Assembly: GCA_964515555.1 (NCBI GenBank)
Contig: CAZEVY010000001.1
Span: 124,001 to 188,000, forward strand
Direction of reading: 5' to 3'
Origin: CAZEVY01 sp964515555
GTDB taxonomy: Bacteria; Acidobacteriota; Terriglobia; Bryobacterales; Bryobacteraceae
DNA: 64,000 bases
The position numbers and the translations under genes were made by a program. Each line of letters starts with the position of its first letter. The first letter of the stretch is position 1. Under the pieces are notes generated by a model. It worked only from the letters and a program-made list of their open reading frames with translations. It was not told the DNA's origin and did no database searches. Below are positions 25,618 through 33,450 of the stretch, piece by piece.

Positions 25618-27146
25618 CGCGGCTCGCCGTGTTGCTCGCGGTGACGGCCGCGCCGGCCGCCGATATCGCCGGCTGGGAGCGCGACGGCAACACGCTGCGC
25701 TTCCGGCTGACGTCGGGTGCGGCCGAGATGGAGTGGATCAGTACCTCGTCGTTCCGCATCGCGCGCTGCCTGTCGGCGCCCTGCTCGACGAAGCGCTGGA
25801 AAAACGAAAGCGTCGACTTCACGACATCGGAAACGGCGACGGGCCTGGAGATCCGCACGCGATACGTCGCGGCCGTCATGCGGAAATCAGGCGCGCTGTT
25901 CGACGCGCGGCGCGCGACCAGCGGCGTCCCGCTGGTGCGCGAGCTCGGCGTTGGAAGGTGGTCGCTCAACGGCGGCGAGCGGCTTTACGGGCTGGGCATG
26001 AGGGAGTCGGAGTCGCTCGACCTGCGCGGGTCTGTCGTGCGAGCGGAGATTCCCCTGCTCGTCTCGACGCAGGGCTACGGATTTTACTTCCTGGAGCCCG
26101 CGAAGCCGTCGCTCGATCTCGGGAAATCGAATCCGGCGGAGATGGTGCTCGCCGTCGCCGGGCCGCGCACCGAGTACTTCTTCTACTACGGGCCGACGCC
26201 CAAGGAAGTGCTTGAAGAGCATGGCAGCGTCGCCGGGCCGATCGACGCGATTCAGGTGGAGCACGCTTCATTGACCGCGGAAGCCGGGCTCCCCCGTTAC
26301 GCCACGCGGATTGCGTCGCGTGAGGCGGGCGCGCTGGCCAGGCTGCTCCAGCACGCGGCATTCTCGGCGGTGCTGGCTCCGGCGATCGACCTGGCCGCGG
26401 CCGACGCTACGGTGGCCGCGATGGCGCCGTGGCTGCCGCTGGTTTGGTCGTCGAAGGAGGGATTCGACGCGATCGCGCGCGAACGCCGCCGCTGGGCGCC
26501 TTATCTGTGGACGTACCTGCACGAGGCGCGCGACCGCGCCTTCCCCGTGATCCGACCGCTCGCGATGCAGTACCCGAGCGACACCGAAGCGGCTCGGCAC
26601 ACCGATTCGTTCCTGGTCGGCGACGAAGTTCTGGTGGCGATGTCGCGCAAAGTCTACCTCCCCATGGGGACCTGGACCGACCTGGCGAGCGGCGCCCGAT
26701 ATCCGGGGCGGGCGGCCGCCGACCTCGGCGAGGCGGCAAGACTGCCGGCGGTCCTGGTGAAGAACGGCGCCATCCTGCCGCTGGGCGAGTTCGGCAAGGA
26801 GTCGGTACTGGAGCTACATTACTTTCCCAAGCTGGCGGCCGAGTTCTTTCTCTACGAGCCGGAGAACGGTTTCACGTCGCAGTACCACGCGGCTCCGGCG
26901 GGCGACTACATGCGCCTCGAGATCGAGTCGAAGGTCGCGCGAGGCTACGAGTGGGTGGTGCACGACCTGGGTCCGGTGCAAGCTGTCGATTCGGGAGGCG
27001 CCGCTCTGCGACGGGTCGACTCGGCGACACTGCTCGAACCTGGGGCGTGGTGCTACGAAGGCGTCTCCCGCCGGCTGCGCGTCCGGCTCCAACTCGGGGC
27101 GCAGAGCGACTCCATCGTCAACCTGGCGTTCCGGAGCCTGCCGTAA
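25614..27146 (+). CDS. GH31-like protein with shortened catalytic region
   Basis: 510 residues from a TTG that overlaps the previous stop (TTGA). N-terminal galactose-mutarotase-like domain (LNGGERLYGLGMRES, GYGFYFLEPAKPSLDL) and C-terminal GH31 beta domain (KVYLPMGTWTDLASGARYPG; FVLVKNGAILPLGEF style) are clear, as is the late-barrel IRPLAMQYPSDTEAARHTDSFLVGDEVLV. Between them only about 110 residues replace the usual 300-residue barrel, and the catalytic nucleophile motif WxDMNE is missing. Exported by a probable signal peptide. Probably not an active glucosidase; could be a binding or regulatory derivative. Confidence 0.65.
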   Translation: MTRLAVLLAVTAAPAADIAGWERDGNTLRFRLTSGAAEMEWISTSSFRIARCLSAPCSTKRWKNESVDFTTSETATGLEIRTRYVAAVMRKSGALFDARRATSGVPLVRELGVGRWSLNGGERLYGLGMRESESLDLRGSVVRAEIPLLVSTQGYGFYFLEPAKPSLDLGKSNPAEMVLAVAGPRTEYFFYYGPTPKEVLEEHGSVAGPIDAIQVEHASLTAEAGLPRYATRIASREAGALARLLQHAAFSAVLAPAIDLAAADATVAAMAPWLPLVWSSKEGFDAIARERRRWAPYLWTYLHEARDRAFPVIRPLAMQYPSDTEAARHTDSFLVGDEVLVAMSRKVYLPMGTWTDLASGARYPGRAAADLGEAARLPAVLVKNGAILPLGEFGKESVLELHYFPKLAAEFFLYEPENGFTSQYHAAPAGDYMRLEIESKVARGYEWVVHDLGPVQAVDSGGAALRRVDSATLLEPGAWCYEGVSRRLRVRLQLGAQSDSIVNLAFRSLP

Positions 27147-27209
27147 ACCGCGACACTGTCAGCGCAAACCGCTGCTGGCGTAGAACTTTTGTATACCAGA
27201 AAAATCCTA

Positions 27210-27250
27210 GGCTCCTAAGTGTAGGCACCTAGCATACACTTATAGGAGCC
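27210..27250. promoter_or_regulatory. Inverted repeat upstream of the repeat-protein gene
   Basis: GGCTCCTAAGTGTA (27210-27223) pairs with TACACTTATAGGAGCC (27235-27250), with a 2-nt bulge and an 11-nt loop. CTAAGTGT recurs at about 27262-27269. The 178-bp spacer 27147-27324 is AT-rich relative to its surroundings. No U tract follows, so an operator or mRNA leader structure is likelier than a terminator. Confidence 0.45.
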
Positions 27251-27324
27251 AAACCTCCGTACTAAGTGTGTCGGGTTCCTAGGCCGTTTCGGAAGTCGAC
27301 GAGGTTTGGGCGGCTAGGAAAAAC

Positions 27325-27663
27325 ATGCTCAAAACAATTCATTCCACAATCCGTGGTAATATACGTACTGTCCTAATTCTCGCTCTCGGCGTCGCAACGC
27401 TGGGAGCGGCTGTCGGATCACTGAACCATGGCCCGCTGCCTCCCCCGGATCCCTGGGAGTTTAGCCACGGCCCGCTTCCGCCCCCGGACCCGTGGGAGTT
27501 CGCCCACGGGCCTCTGCCTCCTCCCGACCCCTGGGAATTCGCGCATGGACCGCTGCCCCCGCCGGACCCGTGGGAGTTTGCCCACGGACCGCTGCCTCCC
27601 CCCGATCCCTGGGAGCGCGCGCATGGGCCGCTGCCTCCGCCCGATCCCTGGGAGAAGGCCTGA
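27325..27663 (+). CDS. Exported protein of six 13-residue HGPLPPPDPWEFA repeats
   Basis: 112 residues. Residues 1-34 form a signal or membrane-anchor segment (VLILALGVATLGAAVGS). The rest is exactly six tandem 13-residue units, HGPLPPPDPWE followed by FS, FA, FA, FA, RA and KA. The DNA of the six units differs mainly at synonymous positions, so the peptide is conserved rather than freshly duplicated. Proline-rich units with fixed Asp-Pro-Trp-Glu suggest a secreted extended peptide or a multi-core precursor; I recall similar repeats in other acidobacterial proteins but know no function. The membrane protein at 27710 may be its partner. Confidence 0.7.
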   Translation: MLKTIHSTIRGNIRTVLILALGVATLGAAVGSLNHGPLPPPDPWEFSHGPLPPPDPWEFAHGPLPPPDPWEFAHGPLPPPDPWEFAHGPLPPPDPWERAHGPLPPPDPWEKA

Positions 27664-27709
27664 TCCGGTAGTCGATCCTTCATCTCCGTTCGAGAGCCTG
27701 GGGTAGCCA

Positions 27710-28417
27710 GTGGAGACCCTGTGGCTCGGCACGTTCGCCATAGGCGCCGCGCTGCAAGTTCTACTGGTTGTACGGCTGCAGCGCGGAGCCTATAAACGTT
27801 ACCCGATCCTGTTCCTCTACTGCCTCCTCCTGTTCCTTTCCACGGTCGTCGAGATCGCGGTTTTTCGCGACCGCGACAGTTCCTTGTACCGTAACTACTA
27901 TCGCGACTACTATTGGACCAACGAGGCGGTCTTGCAAAGCCTCATCCTTGCAGTGATGATGTCTTTCCTGTACCGCGCGATGAAGGACCATCCCGCCCGC
28001 CGGTTAATCAGCATTGCGCTCGGAGGCGCGATTCTGATCGTGGTGGTCTACTCCTACATAGTGACCCCGCGTTATAACGAGTTGGCGCGCAATCTAAGTT
28101 TCGCGTCGGCCCTTATGAACCTGGCGTTGTGGATGGCTCTGCTCCGCGGTGCACGCAATGACGTGCAGTTGCTCCTGTTGAGCGCGGGCATCGGGGTACA
28201 GACCGCGGGAAAGGCGATCGGTCTCTCGTTGCGGGAGATGTCTCGTGCCACTCAAAACGCGATGGTCGTCGAGATCGGCAACGTCCTGATTGTGGCGGTA
28301 CACCTGTTGTGCCTGCTCATCTGGTGGTGGGCGCTGGGTCCGGCCTTCGCGAAATCGCCGGGCGCCGCGGGCCCGGCGCGGCAAGAATCTTTTGACCCGC
28401 GCCGAACCAGCGGGTAA
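27710..28417 (+). CDS. Multi-pass membrane protein, about seven helices, function unknown
   Basis: 235 residues with about seven hydrophobic segments (starting at 4, 28, 70, 95, 125, 150 and 193). Polar positions include FRDRDSSLYRNYYRDYYW between helices 2 and 3. GTG start 47 bp after the repeat-protein stop, same strand, so co-transcription is likely. I do not recognise a named family; length and topology resemble small sensory or transport membrane proteins. Its 3' end overlaps the promoter predicted for the next gene. Confidence 0.6.
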   Translation: METLWLGTFAIGAALQVLLVVRLQRGAYKRYPILFLYCLLLFLSTVVEIAVFRDRDSSLYRNYYRDYYWTNEAVLQSLILAVMMSFLYRAMKDHPARRLISIALGGAILIVVVYSYIVTPRYNELARNLSFASALMNLALWMALLRGARNDVQLLLLSAGIGVQTAGKAIGLSLREMSRATQNAMVVEIGNVLIVAVHLLCLLIWWWALGPAFAKSPGAAGPARQESFDPRRTSG

Positions 28418-28420
28418 ACT
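28392..28420 (+). promoter_or_regulatory. Sigma-70-type promoter for the oxidoreductase gene
   Basis: TTGACC (28392-28397), 17-bp spacer, TAAACT (28415-28420). A 5' leader of about 100 nt follows, containing the 28446-28503 palindromic repeat. Confidence 0.5.
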
Positions 28421-28445
28421 GGATTCGGACCTATCGAGTCGACGC

Positions 28446-28503
28446 CGCGCACAACGCAGCGGGGCGCGGGCGTTGACTGCGGGCATGGAGCGCGCCCCGC
28501 GCT
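28446..28503 (-). repeat. Dispersed 58-bp element, copy 1 (inverted relative to copy 2)
   Basis: Its reverse complement nearly equals 47614-47670; both share GCGCCCCGCTGCGTTGTGCG and an upstream GGCGCGCTCCA. Within copy 1 GCGGGGCGCG and CGCGCCCCGC form a 10-bp perfect stem. It lies in the leader of the oxidoreductase gene and could affect its mRNA. Confidence 0.6.
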
Positions 28504-28526
28504 GTGCGCTCAAGAAAGGACTCCGT

Positions 28527-29888
28527 ATGTCAGATCATTCCTCCGTCGACCGTAGAGAATTCCTCAAGGGCGCGAGCGGCGTATCCGCCGCCCTCACCGC
28601 CGGCTCGGCCTTCGCCGCCCGGCCCGGCAAGATGGCAGCGGGGCGCGTCATCGGCGCCAATGACCGCATCCAGATCGGCGTGATCGGCTGCGGCGGCCGC
28701 GGCCGTGGCGTGGCCGGCGACTTCGATCGCGTCGGCAAGGCCGGCAACTCCTGTGTGGTCGTCGCCGCCTGCGACGTCTACCAGAAGCGCGTCACCATGA
28801 CCAAGGAGCGCTTCAAGTGCGACGGCTACCTCGACTATCGCGAGGTGCTCAACCGCAGCGACGTCGACGCCGTGCTCGTCGCCACGCCCGACCATTGGCA
28901 CGCGCGCATCGCACTGGAAGCGATGGACCACGGCAAGGACGTGTATCTCGAAAAGCCGATGTGCCACACCGTCGACGAGGCCCGGCAACTGGTCGCCACC
29001 GTGAAGGAGACCAAGCGGGTGCTCCAGGTCGGGTCGCAGACGACGTCGGCCGACCAGTGGCACAAGGCCAAGAAGGCCATCGCCGACGGCATGATCGGCG
29101 ACATGTTGATGAGCCAGGGCTCGTACCATCGCAATTCTGTCGAGGGCGAGTGGAACTGGCCCATCGAGCCCAACGCCGGACCCGACGGCAAGGGCGACGA
29201 CTATATCGACTGGAAGATGTGGCTCGGTCCGGCGCCCAAGCGGCCCTGGGACGCCGACCGCTTCTTCCGCTTCCGCAAGTATTGGGACTACTCGGGTGGC
29301 ATCGCCACCGACCTGTTCTATCACGTGGCCGCGCCCATGAACATCTGCTGGAGCGAGGCGCAGTTCCCCTACAAGGTGATGGCGGGCGGCGGCAGGTACG
29401 CCTTCAAGAACGACCGCGAGGTGCCCGACACCTTCCACCTGATCGGCGAGTACGCCAAGGGCCACTCGGTGGTGCTGAGTTCGTCGATGGCCAACAGCCA
29501 GCACATCCCCGGCCTGATCCGCGGGCACTCCGGGACGCTCATCATGGTGGAGCACGGCCGCTTCGAGGGCTACGCTCCGCACATCACCGTGAAGCCCGAG
29601 GTGGCGCGGCGGCGCGGCCAGGACCAGAAGCCCATGCCGATGATCGAGGGCTACAAGTTCGGCGGCGAAGAGATCAAGATACCGGTGGAGCCGACCGATA
29701 CCATGGCCGCGCACGTCGGCAATTTCCTGACGTGCATGCGCACGCGCCAGAAGCCCACGCTCGACGTCGAGACCGGCGCGCGCGCGCAGGTGCTCATCTC
29801 GATGGCGGTGCAGTCGTACCGCGAAGGCCGTGTGCTCTACTTCGACGAGGAGAAGTGGAAGGTCGTTCCTAAAGCGCCGAGAGGGTAA
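28527..29888 (+). CDS. Tat-exported Gfo/Idh/MocA-family oxidoreductase
   Basis: 453 residues. Tat signal DRREFLKGASGVSAALTAG at about 8-26. Rossmann motif IGVIGCGGRGRGVAGDF near 52-67; the family motif VYLEKPMCHTVDEAR supplies the active-site Lys-Pro. A C-terminal alpha/beta domain follows (WKMWLGPAPKRPWDADRFF). NAD(P)-dependent dehydrogenase of sugar-like substrates, working outside the cytoplasm with tightly bound cofactor by analogy to other Tat-exported members. AAAGGA is 8 nt before the ATG. Substrate not predictable. A second such protein is at 43287-44705. Confidence 0.85.
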   Translation: MSDHSSVDRREFLKGASGVSAALTAGSAFAARPGKMAAGRVIGANDRIQIGVIGCGGRGRGVAGDFDRVGKAGNSCVVVAACDVYQKRVTMTKERFKCDGYLDYREVLNRSDVDAVLVATPDHWHARIALEAMDHGKDVYLEKPMCHTVDEARQLVATVKETKRVLQVGSQTTSADQWHKAKKAIADGMIGDMLMSQGSYHRNSVEGEWNWPIEPNAGPDGKGDDYIDWKMWLGPAPKRPWDADRFFRFRKYWDYSGGIATDLFYHVAAPMNICWSEAQFPYKVMAGGGRYAFKNDREVPDTFHLIGEYAKGHSVVLSSSMANSQHIPGLIRGHSGTLIMVEHGRFEGYAPHITVKPEVARRRGQDQKPMPMIEGYKFGGEEIKIPVEPTDTMAAHVGNFLTCMRTRQKPTLDVETGARAQVLISMAVQSYREGRVLYFDEEKWKVVPKAPRG

Positions 29889-30921
29889 CCGCTCCCTCCG
29901 CCATCCGTTTCAACTGGCCGCAGGCCGCGTAAATCTCGCGGCCCCGCGGCTTACGCACGAAACACGGCGCCACGCGCGCCACGATCCTCTGAAACGCCTC
30001 GACGCGCCCGTCGGCGGGCGTCTGAAACGCCAGCTCCGGACCGGGGTTCCAGGCGATCAGGTTCACTTTGCACCGTAGCTGTCCGACCAGTCGCGCCAGC
30101 CGCCGCGCGTCGGCGTCGGAATCGTTGAAGCCGCCGAGAAGCACGTACTCGAACGTCAGCCGCTCCCACGACCGCAGTGGATAGGCGCGGCAGGCCGCCA
30201 TCAGCTCCGCCAGGCCGTACTTGCGCGTGATCGGCATGATCTCGCGGCGCTGCTCTTCGCTCGACGCGTTGAGCGATATCGCGAGCTTGGGGCGCACCCT
30301 CTCGGCGCCGAGCTCGGCGATCTTCGGCGTGACGCCCGCCGTGGAGAGCGTCAGGCGCCGTTCGGAGAGGCCCATGCCCTCGGGGTCGGCCAGCAGCCGC
30401 GTCGCCTTGATCACGTTATCGAGATTCAGTAGCGGCTCGCCTTGTCCCATCATGACGACGTTCAGTTGACGCGATACGGGGTCGAGTGCATGCGCCGACA
30501 TCACCGCCAGAACCTGCCCCGCGATTTCGCCGGCGGTGAGATTGCGCTCCAGTCCCATCAGCGCCGTCAGGCAGAACTTGCAGTCGACCGCGCAACCGAC
30601 CTGGGTGGAGATGCAGATGGTATCGCGCCGCTGGTCCGGCATCAGCACGGTTTCGACGGTGCGGCGGTCGGCCAGTTCGAGCAGGTAGCGGGTGGTGCCG
30701 TCGGCGGCGCGAAAGGTGGCGGCGATGCGGGGAAGGCCGAAGTCGTACGTGGCGCTCAGCCGCCGCCGAAGCGGCGCCGGCAGAGTGGTCACGCCGTCGA
30801 GGTCCGCCACGCGATCCCGGTAGAGGGCGCGATAGAGTTGACGGGCCCTGTACGGCGGCTCCTCGCCCAGCGCGCCGAGAATCTCGTCGACATTCATTCC
30901 CACCAGAACCGCCGTCGGCAC
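29869..30921 (-). CDS. rlmN: 23S rRNA (adenine-2503-C2) / tRNA methyltransferase RlmN
   Basis: 350 residues. Radical-SAM CxxxCxxC is CAVDCKFC at 110-117; other RlmN features are GQGEPLLNLDNV, the LALSLNA-like LAISLNASSEEQR, and the C-terminal YAACGQL with the methyl-carrying Cys. Adds C2-methyl to A2503 of 23S rRNA and A37 of some tRNAs. GTG at 30921 is preferred over ATG 30897 because the AVLVGMNVDEILGAL opening aligns with the family's usual NLLGL-type start; TAGACT ends 6 nt upstream. Its last 20 bp overlap the 3' end of the convergent oxidoreductase gene. Confidence 0.9.
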   Translation of the reverse strand: MPTAVLVGMNVDEILGALGEEPPYRARQLYRALYRDRVADLDGVTTLPAPLRRRLSATYDFGLPRIAATFRAADGTTRYLLELADRRTVETVLMPDQRRDTICISTQVGCAVDCKFCLTALMGLERNLTAGEIAGQVLAVMSAHALDPVSRQLNVVMMGQGEPLLNLDNVIKATRLLADPEGMGLSERRLTLSTAGVTPKIAELGAERVRPKLAISLNASSEEQRREIMPITRKYGLAELMAACRAYPLRSWERLTFEYVLLGGFNDSDADARRLARLVGQLRCKVNLIAWNPGPELAFQTPADGRVEAFQRIVARVAPCFVRKPRGREIYAACGQLKRMAEGAVTLSAL

Positions 30922-31030
30922 GATTTCAGTCTAGACCGACCCTGATCCGTTCTGCCGGGTTGGAAGTCTGGAAGCGCTTGCTCGTTTCACAAGATCGGTG
31001 ATGGTGGTCTGATTGGCGTTCCGAACGGCG

Positions 31031-32434
31031 TTACAATGTCGCGCGCCACATATTGATGCCGCGAGTTATCCCGTCATCGAGCCACGCTTCGAAACGCTTG
31101 CGCGTCCCCTCGGCGTCATCTCGATAAGTGATTCGGAAAGGCTTCTTGGTCGCGAGGCTGCGCACCTCACTCCCTTCGGCAAGATAGATCACTGCGCTCA
31201 CGATGCCCAGGAATCTCGCGCCTACACCATGAAATCCAACCACAAGTTGGTATGACGGCTCGGAGTTCATGTATAGAATCGCCCCTCTGCGAAACACGGT
31301 GAAATTCGGGCGATAGCCAAACTCCTTGAGTATCTCCTCGGGGAACAGACCCTCCCCAACGCCGGCTGAAAAGCTTAGGCCGGGGGTGACGATCCGACGA
31401 CCGAGCATATTTGCCGTTTCCTTGATGCGCTCGAAGGCCCGGTCCGCCAGCTTCTGTGCAGTTGAGATTGCGCTCTGCCACTCAGCCGGGACGATCCTCT
31501 TGTCCGCAACCAGCTTTGCGGCGGCCGCACGTACAGCATCTTCAACGGTGCCAGGTTCGATAGTCTCAATCGCATTGTGAATGACATCGGTTAATTGTTT
31601 CTTCTGCCCTTCACCAAGCATGGCAACTAACGGCTCGAGATTCCCCCCGTCCGCGATTTCCAGTGCCGCTATATAGTCCGACCTTGACTCGCGCGCGACG
31701 ATCACCGGGAACAGCCGCGCCTTGATGAATACGGCGCTCGCGATTGCGCGGGCGACCCGGCCGTTTCCGTCAGCGAAGGGGTGGATCTGGGTAAAAGCGT
31801 GGTGCAGCCATGCGGCCGCGACTTCGACCGGAACGTTTCGCTTCACATGATCCGCGTGAAGCTGAACCAGCCGCTCCATTTCCGAGGCGACATGGAGCGG
31901 TGGACAATACTCGTGGATCGTACCGTCCGGGCGCATGGGACTGTTCTCCTCATCCTTGTAAGCGCCGAGATACAAGACTTTCTCGAAGGCGTTCCCGTGC
32001 TGGTCGACGACCGTGTGTGTCGGCTGGTTCCGCAATAACGCCGCGTGTAAACCCTTGATGTAACCGGTCGTCAGCTCCCGGTCGCCGCGTACGAACTCGT
32101 AGATTCCCTCCAACGCCTCGGCGTGATCCTGGATGATGCGCGCCACCAGCTCCGGGGACTTGCCGGTGGGATCGCGCGCGATGTAGTCGGCCCGAATACC
32201 GCGCTCGATCAAGGTATTCGTTGTCCCGCGATCGATCCGGTAGACATCCTCGATGATGCCTGTCTCGATCGCCCACTCGCGCTTGAGCCGTTCCTCAAAT
32301 TCCGTCAGCAGGCCGCCCGCGCGTAGCGCCCCCTCCTGGTCGCGCCAGACCTGGGTGAGCGAATCGAGTTCCGGATCGGCGAGGGACGCGTAGTCGTTCG
32401 GCAAGTCCTCGATCAGCTTCCATTTGTGACCCAT
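31031..32434 (-). CDS. Fic-domain protein (probable AMPylase)
   Basis: 467 residues. Canonical Fic motif HPFADGNGRVAR at about 205-216, and an N-terminal helix DRGTTNTLIERGIR where class-II Fic proteins carry the inhibitory (S/T)xxxE(G/N) helix, here only loosely conserved. N-terminal about 90 residues and C-terminal about 200 (including a two-strand region at the end) are not recognised. Fic enzymes usually transfer AMP to proteins. The gene looks less GC-rich than its neighbours and stands alone, consistent with horizontal gain. ATG 32434; a longer upstream frame lacks a plausible start. Confidence 0.85.
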   Translation of the reverse strand: MGHKWKLIEDLPNDYASLADPELDSLTQVWRDQEGALRAGGLLTEFEERLKREWAIETGIIEDVYRIDRGTTNTLIERGIRADYIARDPTGKSPELVARIIQDHAEALEGIYEFVRGDRELTTGYIKGLHAALLRNQPTHTVVDQHGNAFEKVLYLGAYKDEENSPMRPDGTIHEYCPPLHVASEMERLVQLHADHVKRNVPVEVAAAWLHHAFTQIHPFADGNGRVARAIASAVFIKARLFPVIVARESRSDYIAALEIADGGNLEPLVAMLGEGQKKQLTDVIHNAIETIEPGTVEDAVRAAAAKLVADKRIVPAEWQSAISTAQKLADRAFERIKETANMLGRRIVTPGLSFSAGVGEGLFPEEILKEFGYRPNFTVFRRGAILYMNSEPSYQLVVGFHGVGARFLGIVSAVIYLAEGSEVRSLATKKPFRITYRDDAEGTRKRFEAWLDDGITRGINMWRATL

Positions 32435-32690
32435 GGGCGAGCCTGACGCTATATTAGCGTGCGGATCCCCGAACAGGGCCGGCGATCCGCGACCACGCAG
32501 CCGGCCTGGTCGAGATGCACATGGTATCGCGCCGAGGCGCGCCGCCGGCATCGCGCCGCAACGCGATCCACCTGCTACATTTGTTCGAGGCGCCCACGAT
32601 CGCTTCCGCTTCATCCGGCGGCGTTGGGCGCGAAACTCTGCGGAAAAACGACGCGGCGCCGACGATGTGGCCGGCCGGAGGGAACTGAGG

Positions 32691-33446
32691 GTGCAATACG
32701 ATTTGAGGGGCCGCGTGGCCCTGGTGACGGGCGCTTCACGCGGGCTGGGCGCGGCCATCGCGCGGAAACTGGGCGAGTGCGGGGCGCGCGTCGGCGTCAA
32801 CTACTTCGCCAGCCGCGAGGCGGCGCACCTGGTCTGCGAGGTGATTCGCAAGGCAGGCGGCACGGCGACGTCGTTTCACTGCGACGTGCGCGACGAGAAC
32901 GCGGTGCGGGCGATGGTCGGCGAGGTGCGGGAGCAGCTCGGGCCGGTCGACATTATCGTGCCGAACGCGACGGGGCCGCAGCCGTTTCTGCCGATCGAGC
33001 GGCAGACCTGGCAGTCGTATCTCGATCAACTGGAGTTCTTCGTCAAATCGCCGCTGGCGCTGCTGCGCGAGGTGCTGGCGGGGATGAAGCAGCGGCGCTG
33101 GGGACGTGTCATCCAGATCGGCAGCGAGGTGGTGGAGCTGGGCAATCCCGAGTACGCCAACTACGTGGCGGCCAAGGCGGCGCAGCTCGGCATGACGCGA
33201 TCGTGGGCGCGCGAGCTGGGGCCGTTCGGGATCACGGTCAACCTGGTCGCGCCGGGCTGGGTCCCGACCGAGCGGCACGCGGGAACCGATCCCAAGATGA
33301 TGGCCGCCTACGCGGGCGCGGTCCCGTTGCGGCGGCAAGGCGTTCCGGGCGACGTCGCCGAGACGGTCGCGTTCCTGGCGAGCGAGGCGGCGGGTTTCAT
33401 TACCGGGCAGAAGGTCTCGGTGAACGGCGGCAATACGCTGGAGTGA
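32691..33446 (+). CDS. SDR-family 3-oxoacyl-ACP reductase-like protein
   Basis: 251 residues. TGASRGLG at 12-19, the NAG position is PNATGP, catalytic Ser in IQIGSEVV and YVAAK for Tyr-Lys, and a C-terminal TGQKVSVNGGNTLE. The replacement of NNAG by PNAT is a mild variation. GGAGGG lies upstream of the GTG start. Convergent with the kinase gene at 33451, with a 4-bp gap. Substrate unknown. The 256 bp upstream (32435-32690) show no other gene. Confidence 0.8.
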   Translation: MQYDLRGRVALVTGASRGLGAAIARKLGECGARVGVNYFASREAAHLVCEVIRKAGGTATSFHCDVRDENAVRAMVGEVREQLGPVDIIVPNATGPQPFLPIERQTWQSYLDQLEFFVKSPLALLREVLAGMKQRRWGRVIQIGSEVVELGNPEYANYVAAKAAQLGMTRSWARELGPFGITVNLVAPGWVPTERHAGTDPKMMAAYAGAVPLRRQGVPGDVAETVAFLASEAAGFITGQKVSVNGGNTLE

Positions 33447-33450
33447 GGCG

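Noticed and set aside
27421..27660. 39-bp repeats of the repeat protein as a CRISPR array
   Set aside because: No unique spacers; repeats are contiguous codons of one protein.
29890..29913. CCGCTCCCTCCG near the end of rlmN as another REP-like copy
   Set aside because: Only the first nine bases match and it lies in coding sequence.
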